Shown: positions 7,823 through 15,636, numbered from the stretch's first letter. The stretch: 64,000 bases of DNA from Xanthomonas floridensis (GCF_001642575.1 NZ_LXNG01000005.1:83510-147509); one strand, 5' to 3'. Notes: generated from the letters alone by a model not told the origin. Program-made: numbers and translations.

Positions 7823-10482
7823 ATCACCCAAACCTCTTCAGCGCGCTCATCAAAGCCGAGGCCGTGCGCACGCTGGACCTGGCCTTCGCCCAAAGCCTGC
7901 AACGCTTGGCCCCTGAGACCGACGCCCTGGTCCTGGCCGGTGCCGCCCTCGCGTCCCTGGCGGTCACCAGCGGCCACGCCGGGCTGGACCCGGCGCGCGC
8001 CAGCATGCTGCTGGACCAACGCGACGGCCCGGCGCCCACCCTGCCGGACCCCGCCGACTGGCAACGCGTGCTCGCCGCCTCGCGCTGGGTCGACCAACCC
8101 GCGCCCGACCAACCTGCCGCCGCCGACTGCCCGCTGGTGCTCGAACACGGCCTGCTCTACCTGCGCCGTTATCGCGAATACGAGCGCCGTCTGGCGCTGG
8201 GCCTGCAACGCATCGCCGCCCAGTCGCCGCCGCCCGTCGACGCCGCCACGCTGGCACCGCTGTTCGCCCAGCTATTCCCCCAGGCTTCCCCTCTCCCCCC
8301 GGGAGAGGGTGCCCGAAGGGCGGGTGATGGGACGGACCTGCCCGAGCCATCCGTCTACCAGGAAGCGACGGGCCTGCCCGAGCCATCCGCCTACCAGGAA
8401 GCGACGGGCCTACCCAAGCCATCCGTCTACCAGGAAGCGACGGGCCTACCCAAGCCATCCGTCTACCAGGAAGCGACGGGCCTACCCAAGCCATCCGTCT
8501 ACCAGGAAGCGACGGGTCTACCCGAGCCACCCGTCTACCAGGAAGCGACGGGTCTACCCGAGCCATCCGTCTACCAGGAAGCGACGGGTCTACCCGAGCC
8601 ATCCGTCTACCAGGAAGGGGCGGGCCTGCCCAAGCCATCCCACCACCAGGACGGCACGAACCCATCCGCTCCGGGCCACTCCCCAGACCGCCAGGCCCAG
8701 GCCGCCGCCCTGGCCTTGCGCCGCACCCTGCTGCTGATCACCGGTGGCCCCGGCACCGGCAAGACCACCACCATCGCGCGCCTGCTGCTGTTGCGCATCG
8801 CGCAAGCGCACGCATCCGACACCCCGGCCCCACGCATCGCCCTGGCCGCGCCCACCGGCCGCGCCGCCGAGCGCATGGCCGAAAGCCTGCGCGCCGCGGT
8901 TGCGCGCGCCATCGCCGATGGCATCCAGCTCCCAACCACTCACACTGCCGGGCAAGCGAAGCAGTCACCGAACCCCGCGGTTGCCCCTCTCCGTCAAGCG
9001 ACAGAGCCAGCAGATCCCGGCACGTCCCCCCACCCGCGAGCGACAGACCCAGCAAGCCCCGCCGTTTCCCCTCTCCCGCAAGCGGGAGAGGGTGCCCGAA
9101 GGGCGGGTGAGGGCCAGCCGCCCACCTGGGAATCCCTCCTCCCCACCAGCGCCAGCACCCTGCATCGCCTGCTCGGTGTCCTCCCGGATTCGCCGCAGTT
9201 CCGCCACACCGCCGACAACCCGCTGCCATTCGACCTGATCGTCGTCGACGAAGCCTCCATGGTCGACCTGCCGCTGATGTGCAAGCTGGTCGAAGCCGTG
9301 GCCGACGGCACCCAGCTGATCCTGCTCGGCGACGCCGACCAGCTGCCCTCGGTGGAAGCCGGCGACGTGCTCGCCGCCATCCTGCAGGCGGCCGGCCCCG
9401 GCGATGCGCTGCAGCCGGATGACGCCCACGCCCTGCAACCGCTGCTCGGCAACCCGCCCGCTGCCACCACGCCCACCGCCACCCATCGCGGCGGCCTGGC
9501 CGGCCACCGCGTGCACCTGCTGCGCGGCTACCGGCAGGCGCACGACTTTGCACTCGCCCCGTTGGCCGACGCCATCCGTGCCGGCGATGCCGACACCACC
9601 CTGGCCCTGCTGCGCAGCGGCGAACTGGCCGGCGTGCACTTCCACGAAGACGGCGAAGACCCGCTCACCCTGGGCCGCGACGCACTGCTCGCGCACTGGC
9701 GCGCGCTGGCCGACGCGCAGGACCCGGCCGCCGCCCTGCGCGATGCGGCGCGCCTGCGCCTGCTCACCGCCGTGCGCGCCGGCCCGCAGGGCGCGCGCGG
9801 CCTCAACGCCCGTATCGAACAACTGCTGGCCGACACCGGCTCCGGCGCCCGCCGCCTCGGCAGCGCCTCGCCGTGGTTCCAGGGACGCCTGCTGCTGATC
9901 ACCGAAAACAGCTACCGCCACGGCCTGTTCAATGGCGACGTCGGCATCTGTTTGCGCAGCGAAGCGAGTCCATTCTCGGGGCGCAGCGAAGCGAGTCGCT
10001 CTCCCGCGCGCAGCGACGAAACCCCGTCTTCAGGACCAAGCCAGTCCGGCGACATCGCAAATCGCGACGGCCCCACCGCCGACCGCCGTGCCCAAGGCCC
10101 GTTGGTCGCCTGGTTCGAAGGCGACGGCGACGGCCAGGTGCGCGGCTTCCACCCCGCCGCACTGCCCGCGCACGAAAGCGCCTTCGCCATGACCGTGCAC
10201 AAGGCCCAGGGCAGCGAATTCGACACCGTCTGGCTGCAGCTGCCCACCCGCGCCGCCCGCGTGCTCAGCCGCGAACTGCTCTACACCGGCATCACCCGCG
10301 CCCGCCGCGCCCTGCACCTGGCCGGCAGCGAAGCGGTCATCCGCAGCGCGCTGGCCCGGCACGCCGCGCGCATCTCGGGTCTGGCGTGGCGGTTGGGTGG
10401 CGAACAAGTACGGCCTGCTGCTGAAATCGCACAGGATTTGCCAGAGGCACCGGTTGCACCAATGCAAGGCTCGTTATTCTGA
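7819..10482 (+). CDS. recD: RecBCD exonuclease V subunit alpha (RecD helicase)
   Basis: 5'-3' helicase subunit of exonuclease V, 887 residues, against about 608 in E. coli. Superfamily 1 motifs are present: Walker A GGPGTGKTTT (about residue 308), AAPTGRAAERM, VVDEASMVDLPLM, GDADQLPSVEAGDVL, FAMTVHKAQGSEFD and LLYTGITRARRALH. The extra length comes from three inserts. One of about 130 residues (nt 8285-8690) holds a palindromic repeat plus 36-bp tandem repeats. One of about 60 residues (nt 8935-9120) holds another palindromic repeat. One of about 45 residues (nt 9945-10085) is Ser/Arg-rich. All inserts keep the frame and lie between conserved helicase blocks, so the enzyme may remain active. 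The start ATG 7819 overlaps the stop of the upstream repeat frame. Confidence 0.94.
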   Translation: MNHPNLFSALIKAEAVRTLDLAFAQSLQRLAPETDALVLAGAALASLAVTSGHAGLDPARASMLLDQRDGPAPTLPDPADWQRVLAASRWVDQPAPDQPAAADCPLVLEHGLLYLRRYREYERRLALGLQRIAAQSPPPVDAATLAPLFAQLFPQASPLPPGEGARRAGDGTDLPEPSVYQEATGLPEPSAYQEATGLPKPSVYQEATGLPKPSVYQEATGLPKPSVYQEATGLPEPPVYQEATGLPEPSVYQEATGLPEPSVYQEGAGLPKPSHHQDGTNPSAPGHSPDRQAQAAALALRRTLLLITGGPGTGKTTTIARLLLLRIAQAHASDTPAPRIALAAPTGRAAERMAESLRAAVARAIADGIQLPTTHTAGQAKQSPNPAVAPLRQATEPADPGTSPHPRATDPASPAVSPLPQAGEGARRAGEGQPPTWESLLPTSASTLHRLLGVLPDSPQFRHTADNPLPFDLIVVDEASMVDLPLMCKLVEAVADGTQLILLGDADQLPSVEAGDVLAAILQAAGPGDALQPDDAHALQPLLGNPPAATTPTATHRGGLAGHRVHLLRGYRQAHDFALAPLADAIRAGDADTTLALLRSGELAGVHFHEDGEDPLTLGRDALLAHWRALADAQDPAAALRDAARLRLLTAVRAGPQGARGLNARIEQLLADTGSGARRLGSASPWFQGRLLLITENSYRHGLFNGDVGICLRSEASPFSGRSEASRSPARSDETPSSGPSQSGDIANRDGPTADRRAQGPLVAWFEGDGDGQVRGFHPAALPAHESAFAMTVHKAQGSEFDTVWLQLPTRAARVLSRELLYTGITRARRALHLAGSEAVIRSALARHAARISGLAWRLGGEQVRPAAEIAQDLPEAPVAPMQGSLF
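8288..8649 (+). repeat. Palindromic repeat plus 36-bp tandem repeats inside recD
   Basis: A palindromic element (8288-8330) is followed by a 33-bp partial unit (8329-8361), seven 36-bp units (8362-8613) and one degenerate unit (8614-8649). Each full unit encodes EATGLPxPSVYQ with small variations (E/K, S/P, V/A). The 36-bp period keeps the frame, so copy number can change without breaking RecD. Confidence 0.92.
9068..9114 (+). repeat. Palindromic repeat inside recD, second copy
   Basis: CCCCTCTCCC and GGGAGAGGG arms around GCAAGC, followed by TGCCCGAAGGGCGGGTGAGGG. It is translated within RecD as LPQAGEGARRAGEG, parallel to LPPGEGARRAGDG at the first copy. Confidence 0.8.
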
Positions 10483-10506
10483 TGACATCACGCGCTTGGA
10501 GATCGC

Positions 10507-11565
10507 ATGAACACTGATGACAAGGATGCCCCTGCTTCCGAGCTGATCCTGTACCGCAGCGAGGATGCACAGACGCGCATCCAGGTGCGGTTGGAAGGCG
10601 ACTCGGTCTGGTTGACGCAGCGGCAACTCTCCGAGCTGTTCCAGGTCTCCGTGCCGACGATTAACGAACATCTATCCGGTATCTTCGCCGAGGGTGAACT
10701 TGAAACTGAACGAACTATTCGGAAAATCCGAATAGTTCAAACCGAAGGTGAGCGCAATGTCCGCAGGATGGTGGATCACTACCATCTCGATGTGGTTCTC
10801 GCGGTGGGCTACCGCGTTCGCTCCTCGCGTGGCACCCAATTCCGGCAATGGGCGACCGAGCGCTTGTCAGGCTATCTGGTCAAAGGCTTCGCCATCGATG
10901 ACGAACGCCTCAAGCGCGGCCCCGATGACGGCTACTTTGAAGATCTGCTCAGCAAGATTCGCGACATCCGCTCCTCGGAGAAGATGTTCTGGCGCAAGGT
11001 GCTGGAGATCTACGCCACCAGCGTCGACTACGACGCCTCGGCCGAGGCCAGCCAGCGCTTTTTCACCACCGTGCAGAACAAGATGCATTGGGCTGCGCAC
11101 GGGCACACCGCCGCCGAGCTGATCATGGAGCGCGCCGACGCAGGCAAACCGCATAGCGGGATGACCAATTGGGTTAGCGCTGCGCCGCGGGCATCCGACG
11201 CCACGATCGCCAAAAGCTATCTAAATCCTGACGAGCTGGACGCACTGAATCGCACCGTCACTGCCTATCTCGAATTTGCGGAGCTTCAAGCGCTGAATCG
11301 CAAGCCCATGACCATGGCCAACTGGATCGCCAAGCTGGACGACTTTTTGCGGCTAAGCGACCGAGAGGTGCTCACCCACGCGGGCCGGGTCAGCCGTGAG
11401 CAGGCGCTGGAATTTGGCAAGGCTGAGTTTGCACGCCACAAGCAGCAGAAGCTGGCCGAGCCCTCAGCGGTCGAACGCGATTTCGACGCCGCTACGCGAG
11501 ATTTGAAAAAGATGGCACGTGCGCGGGGCAGTGGCGCAGCTGGCAAGAAGACCGGAGATGCATAA
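10507..11565 (+). CDS. RhuM-family protein
   Basis: A 352-residue protein resembling the RhuM (virulence RhuM) family by its N-terminal block: VWLTQRQLSELFQVSVPTI, a winged-helix-like start, then IVQTEGERNVRR and HYHLDVVLAVGYRVRS, followed by GTQFRQWATERL. The biochemical role of the family is unsettled; members occur in genomic islands and often near toxin-antitoxin or restriction genes. GGAG lies about 7 bases before ATG 10507. It sits 48 bp upstream of a HigA-like antitoxin in the same direction, in the place a HigB toxin would normally occupy. Base composition is lower in GC than recD, which suggests acquisition. A perfect 12-bp inverted repeat lies inside the gene. Confidence 0.85.
   Translation: MNTDDKDAPASELILYRSEDAQTRIQVRLEGDSVWLTQRQLSELFQVSVPTINEHLSGIFAEGELETERTIRKIRIVQTEGERNVRRMVDHYHLDVVLAVGYRVRSSRGTQFRQWATERLSGYLVKGFAIDDERLKRGPDDGYFEDLLSKIRDIRSSEKMFWRKVLEIYATSVDYDASAEASQRFFTTVQNKMHWAAHGHTAAELIMERADAGKPHSGMTNWVSAAPRASDATIAKSYLNPDELDALNRTVTAYLEFAELQALNRKPMTMANWIAKLDDFLRLSDREVLTHAGRVSREQALEFGKAEFARHKQQKLAEPSAVERDFDAATRDLKKMARARGSGAAGKKTGDA
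10712..10738. repeat. Perfect 12-bp inverted repeat within the RhuM-family gene
   Basis: Arms GAACTATTCGGA (10712-10723) and TCCGAATAGTTC (10727-10738) with a 3-base loop AAA. The segment encodes TIRKIRIVQ. It could fold in mRNA or bind a dimeric protein, or it may simply reflect the codons of a conserved motif. Confidence 0.7.
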
Positions 11566-11613
11566 ACCCAGTCCCGGCATTGTCGATTACCACTGAGCAC
11601 AAGGCGTCTGTCC

Positions 11614-11904
11614 ATGACAGTCCTACCCAACATCCACCCTGGCGAAATCCTACTTGAAGAGTTCCTCGAGCCCATGGGCATCAGCCAGAACGCACTGGCG
11701 CGCGCCACCGGCGTGCCGCCGCGTCGTATCAACGAGATCGTGCTGGGCAAGCGCGGCATCACCGCCGACACCGCCGTGCGCCTGGCTGCAGCGCTGGGCA
11801 CGACCGAGCGCTTCTGGCTGGGCCTGCAAGCCGATTACGAGCTGGAACAGGCGCATCGCGCGCTGGGCGATCTGCCATCGCGGATCAAGCGGCTGGCGGC
11901 TTGA
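11614..11904 (+). CDS. HigA-family addiction module antitoxin
   Basis: A 96-residue Xre-type helix-turn-helix protein. It starts with the HigA/VapI signature IHPGEILLEEFLEPMGISQ, then the helix-turn-helix NALARATGVPPRRINEIVLGK, and ends TERFWLGLQADYELEQA, which is typical of HigA antitoxins. In standard modules HigB, an mRNA interferase of about 90 residues, precedes it. Here no HigB-like frame is seen and a RhuM-family gene lies immediately upstream (48-bp gap). It may be an orphan antitoxin, a regulator, or the partner of the RhuM protein. DNA binding is expected to be autoregulatory. Confidence 0.88.
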   Translation: MTVLPNIHPGEILLEEFLEPMGISQNALARATGVPPRRINEIVLGKRGITADTAVRLAAALGTTERFWLGLQADYELEQAHRALGDLPSRIKRLAA

Positions 11905-12035
11905 GGGGAAGGGTGTCTCGCACGTCATGCTGACAACAGAGCACGCCCAGTGACCTGTAAGGCATGTCGATCGCGGAGCAGCGCAGCGTGATCGTGCGCA
12001 GGCAGGAACGCGCACACTGATGCTTGGTGTCATCC

Positions 12036-12069
12036 AAAAAAAGCGAGGCCAGGACTGCGCCTGACCTCG
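12036..12069 (-). terminator. Rho-independent terminator of the lysine-rich small gene
   Basis: Read on the minus strand, a CGAGGTCAGG / CCTGGCCTCG stem (12069-12060 and 12053-12044, one G-U pair) with a 7-base loop is followed by a run of seven T. It lies just downstream of the stop codon at 12095. Confidence 0.85.
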
Positions 12070-12094
12070 TTCGCCGTCTGGCAGGCCGGGCGGC

Positions 12095-12193
12095 TTACTT
12101 GCCCTTCTTTTCCTGCTTGGCCGCGCGCTTTTCCTTCAGCGTCTTGGTCGGCTCTTTCTTCTGGCTCTTCTTCTGGTCCATCCCCTTGCTCAT
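12095..12193 (-). CDS. 32-residue lysine-rich small protein
   Basis: The frame MSKGMDQKKSQKKEPTKTLK continues EKRAAKQEKKGK and stops at TAA. GAGGGT lies 5 bases before the ATG (12193) and a strong intrinsic terminator follows, which makes a real short gene likely although it is usually missed. The composition (about 40% Lys, no hydrophobic core) suggests a disordered, nucleic-acid- or ribosome-associated protein. I recall similar lysine-rich proteins of this length starting MSKGMDQKK in related bacteria, but no function is known to me. The longer frame that extends upstream to 12421 is not supported by a ribosome binding site. Confidence 0.65.
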   Translation of the reverse strand: MSKGMDQKKSQKKEPTKTLKEKRAAKQEKKGK

Positions 12194-12381
12194 GACACCC
12201 TCGTAGTTGCTGGATTGATTGGGCTGGCAGCGCCATGACCCGGCGTGCCTGCGCACTGTACGGCTTGCGCGGGGGGGAAGGGCAGGGGGGAGAGCGAGAC
12301 AGGGCGACGGGCGGTGCGTCCGGCCCGGCGTCTGCTCGACGCAGCGTGCGCCGGCAGCCCTCGGCGCGGCCGGCAGTGCTG

Positions 12382-12580
12382 CAAACGCAAAACGCCCGCG
12401 TGTGATGGTGAGGGTCGGCACGCGGGCGCTGGCGACAGCGGGGGACCTTACTTGGCCGTCGGCACGCGCTGGTACTGCTCGCCACCGGTGTTGAGGTGGC
12501 CGTTGGTCGCGTCGATGGCGAAGTTCACCGTCTCGCCATCGTCGGTGACCTGCAGCGCCCCGTCCTTGTAGACCGCCGGG
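12382..12580. repeat. Left copy of the direct repeat bounding the effector cassette
   Basis: About 199 bp matching 14617-14810 in the same orientation. It covers a terminator hairpin (CGCCCGCGTG 12393-12402, CACGCGGGCG 12419-12428) and the 3' end of a minus-strand lipoprotein gene. Identity ends sharply after GACCGCCGGG at 12580 and 14810. The coding part differs from the right copy by three substitutions and one in-frame 3-base insertion; the hairpin-loop region is more diverged. Confidence 0.92.
12448..12580 (-). pseudogene. 3' fragment of the 14681-15013 lipoprotein gene
   Basis: Encodes a C-terminal tail ending QYQRVPTAK and stopping at 12448, against QYQRVPAK in the intact gene. The first two thirds of the gene are missing and no start codon or signal peptide precedes it. 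The sequence upstream of the break (12581-12781) is unrelated and probably carries the promoter of the immunity-like lipoprotein gene. It is best explained as the scar left when the effector/immunity cassette entered next to the lipoprotein gene, bringing along a diverged allele end. Confidence 0.85.
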
Positions 12581-12781
12581 GGAGCAGCAACAGCCCGATG
12601 ACTCCGCCGCCTCGGATGGGGTGAGCGCGCTGCATTCTTTCAGCGCCGACTGAAACGTCTGGAGACCGTCAAAAGTTCGAACCTCCCGACATGCTGTCGC
12701 CGTTGGCGGCAGCGCTTTGGTTCTTCCAGGCGGATATTGCCGTGCTAGATTTCCACGACAGTTCTAGCGCGGGATAGAGAG

Positions 12782-13378
12782 ATGGCCCTTCGCATTCGGA
12801 GATTACATGGACTGCCATTTGGCTGGGGACATGCCGCCTTTCCGCGAGCAATCTTGTTGCCGCTTGGGCTGCTGGCGTGCAGCCTCCATTCGGGCTGTGC
12901 TTCTAGCACTCCACGCAGTCACTCAGCTGTAGCAGCTGCCAAGCCCCCCCTTGAAACCAGGAGCAAAGACGTGACGGAACGCCTCAAGCAAGATGTGGAT
13001 CGTTTGATCGGCACCGATTTCCAAGATGTCGCAGCACTCAGTGCCCAGCTTCAAACACAATTTGGCCCTCCTCAATCGCAAGAAGCGATGGTGGTGCGTG
13101 TTGGTCAGGGCGGTGCGCTGGCCGGTGCGGCCTTGCAGCGTATCGAGCTCCGTAGTACGCAGGACGCCCCTTCGCATGCGACGCTGGTGCTCGACTTTTC
13201 TGCGTCTGGCCCGGCGCTCGAGGATGTGCCTTGGCCGGATGCGCTGCTCTACCCGCCGCGGCCAGACGCACCGGGTTCGAGCGCCTATTGGTCGTTTCAG
13301 AGGGGACAGGTCACCATCATCCTTGGGCTGACCAAAGATCAGGCCAACCTGAGCTTTATTACAATCAGCAAGCAGTAA
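12782..13378 (+). CDS. Lipoprotein, putative immunity protein of the adjacent T4SS effector
   Basis: A 198-residue protein with a charged N-terminus, a hydrophobic stretch AILLPLGLLACSLHSGC and a lipobox ending at Cys about 39, so it is probably lipidated and periplasmic. The remainder is soluble, with no domain I recognise. It precedes a gene for an XVIPCD-type effector by 31 bp. Xanthomonas T4SS effectors are known to be paired with a periplasmic or lipoprotein immunity factor that protects producer cells, so the immunity role is inferred from position and localisation. GC content is clearly below that of neighbouring core genes. Confidence 0.75.
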   Translation: MALRIRRLHGLPFGWGHAAFPRAILLPLGLLACSLHSGCASSTPRSHSAVAAAKPPLETRSKDVTERLKQDVDRLIGTDFQDVAALSAQLQTQFGPPQSQEAMVVRVGQGGALAGAALQRIELRSTQDAPSHATLVLDFSASGPALEDVPWPDALLYPPRPDAPGSSAYWSFQRGQVTIILGLTKDQANLSFITISKQ

Positions 13379-13409
13379 GTTGCTTAGCTGAACCCCTGCA
13401 AAGGAGTGC

Positions 13410-14567
13410 ATGATGGAAAGTACCGACGAGTCGAAGTATCCCCAGTCACAGCAATCCACGCCAGCAACCGCGGCCGGGAAACCATCCTCGCCACTGTCAG
13501 ATCCCGCGGTGATACCTTTTCTGCAACAGTCGCGCACACTTCAAGCAGGTCTTGCGCAGCTCAATCGAGATAATGTCGGTGTTGTCTGGGGAGCCGCTGG
13601 TGCCGGAACGTATCTGGTTCCCCGCACGCAAGTGGTCGTTGACGAAAATGCAATCGGGCAAGGTGCGCGCATCGCCCGTTCGCTCTCCCATGAAATTGGA
13701 CACCATCGGTTTACCGAGCAGCCTGATCATTCCTCTAAAAATGCGTACGTCACGAACATGCTCCGTGGTGAAGCTGCCGCAACACTCAGTAATGCGTTGG
13801 TCCGACGTGAGATTCTGAATCATCAAGGTCCCGATATCGGTATCGCTGGTAGCGGTACGAGACCAAAGCAGTACGAAGCAATTGCTGATCGGCAGATGGC
13901 AGGCCAAATCACGCGTGATGCAGCTTTGAATCAGATTGCCCAGTTATTCAAGACTGAGCAGCCCTCCGTTGGGCCGAGTAAGACGTATGAGCAGTATTAC
14001 GGGGACTATTACGACAAGAACATTGCACCACTGCAGCGCAAACACGGTAGGCCGGAGCCAGGGTCTGGAACGGATAGCCTCGTCAACGATTTGAAACAGG
14101 ACTTGCCGAGCCGTGATTCACAAGCGCCATTGTCAGCAAAGCCATCTCTGCCAACGCAGCAGGATCATGAAGATCACGCGCTGTACCAGCAGATCAAAGG
14201 TGGCGTGGAAAAGCTCGATGCGCAGCATGGCCGGGAGTGGGATGCATCAAGTCAGCGCATGACGGCCAGCCTACTCGTGCTAGCAAAGGAAGAAGGCCTG
14301 ACGCGTGTGGACCATGTGCTGCTCAACAGTCCAACAGACAAGCTCGCGGCCGGAGAAAAGGTGTTTCTGGTTCAGGGTATTCAGAGCGACCCAGCGCACC
14401 TTCGTGCCAACATGGCCACTATGCAGGCGGTGCAAACACCTGAAAACCAATCGTTCGAACGCGTGCAATCGATCAATCAATCTCAATCGCAAACACGTGA
14501 GCAGCAGCAAGCGCTTGAGCAATCGCAGCAGACAGTCACCCCGCCTGGGCCAACGATGACGCGTTGA
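13410..14567 (+). CDS. Putative antibacterial T4SS effector: zincin-like domain plus XVIPCD
   Basis: 385 residues. The N-terminal half has SLSHEIGHHRF (HExxH, about residues 94-98), which suggests a zinc-dependent hydrolase, with EAIADRQMAG downstream as a possible third-ligand region. The C-terminal region from about 250 (DHALYQQIKGGVEKLDAQHG, then SQRMTASLLVLAKEEGL, RVDHVLLN, VFLVQG, DPAHLRA and MQAVQTPENQS, then a Gln-rich tail) matches the XVIPCD domain that directs Xanthomonas effectors to VirD4 of the antibacterial X-T4SS. AAAGGAG precedes the tandem ATGs at 13410 and 13413. A periplasmic target (cell wall or envelope protein) is inferred because the paired immunity protein is a lipoprotein. 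The T4SS itself is not in this window. Confidence 0.85.
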   Translation: MMESTDESKYPQSQQSTPATAAGKPSSPLSDPAVIPFLQQSRTLQAGLAQLNRDNVGVVWGAAGAGTYLVPRTQVVVDENAIGQGARIARSLSHEIGHHRFTEQPDHSSKNAYVTNMLRGEAAATLSNALVRREILNHQGPDIGIAGSGTRPKQYEAIADRQMAGQITRDAALNQIAQLFKTEQPSVGPSKTYEQYYGDYYDKNIAPLQRKHGRPEPGSGTDSLVNDLKQDLPSRDSQAPLSAKPSLPTQQDHEDHALYQQIKGGVEKLDAQHGREWDASSQRMTASLLVLAKEEGLTRVDHVLLNSPTDKLAAGEKVFLVQGIQSDPAHLRANMATMQAVQTPENQSFERVQSINQSQSQTREQQQALEQSQQTVTPPGPTMTR

Positions 14568-14616
14568 GAGCGTTCGCGTACGTGCTTGCAAAGATGTTGA
14601 CAAACCGGCATGGCTA

Positions 14617-14810
14617 CAAATGCAAAATGCCCGCGTGCGACAGGGAAGGTCGGCACGCGGGCGCTGGCGATAGCGGGGCCTTACTTGGCCGGCACGCGCT
14701 GGTACTGCTCGCCACCGGTGTTGAGGTGGCCGTTGGCCGCGTCGATGACGAAGTTCACCGTCTCGCCATCGTTGGTGACCTGCAGCGCCCCGTCCTTGTA
14801 GACCGCCGGG
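14617..14810. repeat. Right copy of the direct repeat bounding the effector cassette
   Basis: About 194 bp matching 12382-12580. It covers the terminator and the last 130 bases of the intact lipoprotein gene. The segment between the copies (12581-14616, about 2.04 kb) contains exactly the immunity-like gene and the effector gene. Confidence 0.9.
14629..14662 (-). terminator. Terminator-like hairpin after the lipoprotein gene
   Basis: Arms GCCCGCGTG (14629-14637) and CACGCGGGC (14654-14662). On the minus strand the stem is followed by ATTTTGCATTTG. It is duplicated in the left copy of the direct repeat. Confidence 0.7.
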
Positions 14811-15013
14811 TAGCTCTCGGTCTTGGGCTTGCGGCTGAAGAACTTCGGCGTGGTGCTGCGGACCATGAAGGTCTCGCCATTGCGCTCGATGTCCATCGTC
14901 TCTTCCTGCGTCTGCACGTTGACCCAGTGGCCGACGAACTTCTCGCCCTCCACCTTGGCACAACCGGTCACCAGCAGTGCCGCGGCCAGCGCGGTGCCCA
15001 TCCACTTCATCAT
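14681..15013 (-). CDS. Small lipoprotein of unknown function
   Basis: 110 residues beginning MMKWMGTALAAALLVTGC, a signal peptide with a lipobox (LVTGC), so it should be membrane-lipidated. The mature part has FVGHWVNVQTQEETMDIERN and other short beta-rich segments that resemble a small lipocalin-like or lipoprotein fold; I do not recognise the family. AGGAG lies 8 bases before the ATG at 15013, which favours this start over the longer frame. Its 3' end and terminator are duplicated at 12382-12580, on the other side of the effector cassette. Confidence 0.85.
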   Translation of the reverse strand: MMKWMGTALAAALLVTGCAKVEGEKFVGHWVNVQTQEETMDIERNGETFMVRSTTPKFFSRKPKTESYPAVYKDGALQVTNDGETVNFVIDAANGHLNTGGEQYQRVPAK

Positions 15014-15156
15014 CGTGTGTTCTCCTGTTGAGGCTGTGGCAGAGGATGGCGGGTTGGGGATGTATGGGAGGTCAAGGTTTGCTCGCAAACGGTGGCTCAG
15101 GTGTAAACGCTGCTCACGCTGTTGAAAAAACGCGACTTGCTCGCGTTGCCCGACCA

Positions 15157-15636
15157 TCAAAATTGTGAAGGTTCGATCCCGCCTTTTGTTGGATCGAATG
15201 ATAAAACGGCTTCTAATTCCAGCTTTATCTCTTTTGGCCGGCCTTTGAGTATATAAGTGCATCCCAAAATGCCTACCTCTCTCACGACGTCGGGATCCCT
15301 GTGAACCGAGTAAATAATAACTTGACGATCTCTATAGCCTCTATTTCTAGCCATTCTTGCTACATATAGTCCCGGGTACCTCGCATAAACCGGGCCAAGA
15401 TCAAGTGCAGATTTGTCTAGCGGAGGAGATAGTGGGATGTTAAGGTCTATTACAAGTGCCCTATAGATCTCTTTTTCAATTTGGCTAACTGCATCATTTG
15501 CATTGTCAATTGGTATAACTTCGAGGCCGTTTTTGTAAAAATAATCTACCATCCAGCTTAGGTGGTGCATCTCGTCGTCGACTAAGACTAGAGTTTTTTC
15601 CTCGGTTGTTCTAGCCACCTTAAGCTCTCCTGCCAT
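15157..15636 (-). CDS. Stand-alone receiver-domain protein of a low-GC three-gene module
   Basis: 159 residues with response-regulator landmarks: acidic pair in LVLVDDE (D20, D21), candidate phospho-acceptor D64 in LVIDLNIP, Ser in IIYSVH and Lys in YILKGRP. An insertion of about 25 residues after D64 lengthens the loop before GLYVARMARN. There is no DNA-binding or enzymatic output domain, so it resembles a single-domain receiver that acts by protein contact. It overlaps the upstream kinase gene by 17 bp, so the two should be co-translated. Its GC content is far below that of the surroundings, a sign of horizontal acquisition. The likely partner is the neighbouring histidine kinase; the final target could be the Mrr-like protein of the same operon. 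Confidence 0.8.
   Translation of the reverse strand: MAGELKVARTTEEKTLVLVDDEMHHLSWMVDYFYKNGLEVIPIDNANDAVSQIEKEIYRALVIDLNIPLSPPLDKSALDLGPVYARYPGLYVARMARNRGYRDRQVIIYSVHRDPDVVREVGILGCTYILKGRPKEIKLELEAVLSFDPTKGGIEPSQF

Noticed and set aside
8329..8649. 36-bp repeats as a CRISPR array
   Set aside because: The repeats are contiguous, with no spacers, and are translated inside RecD.
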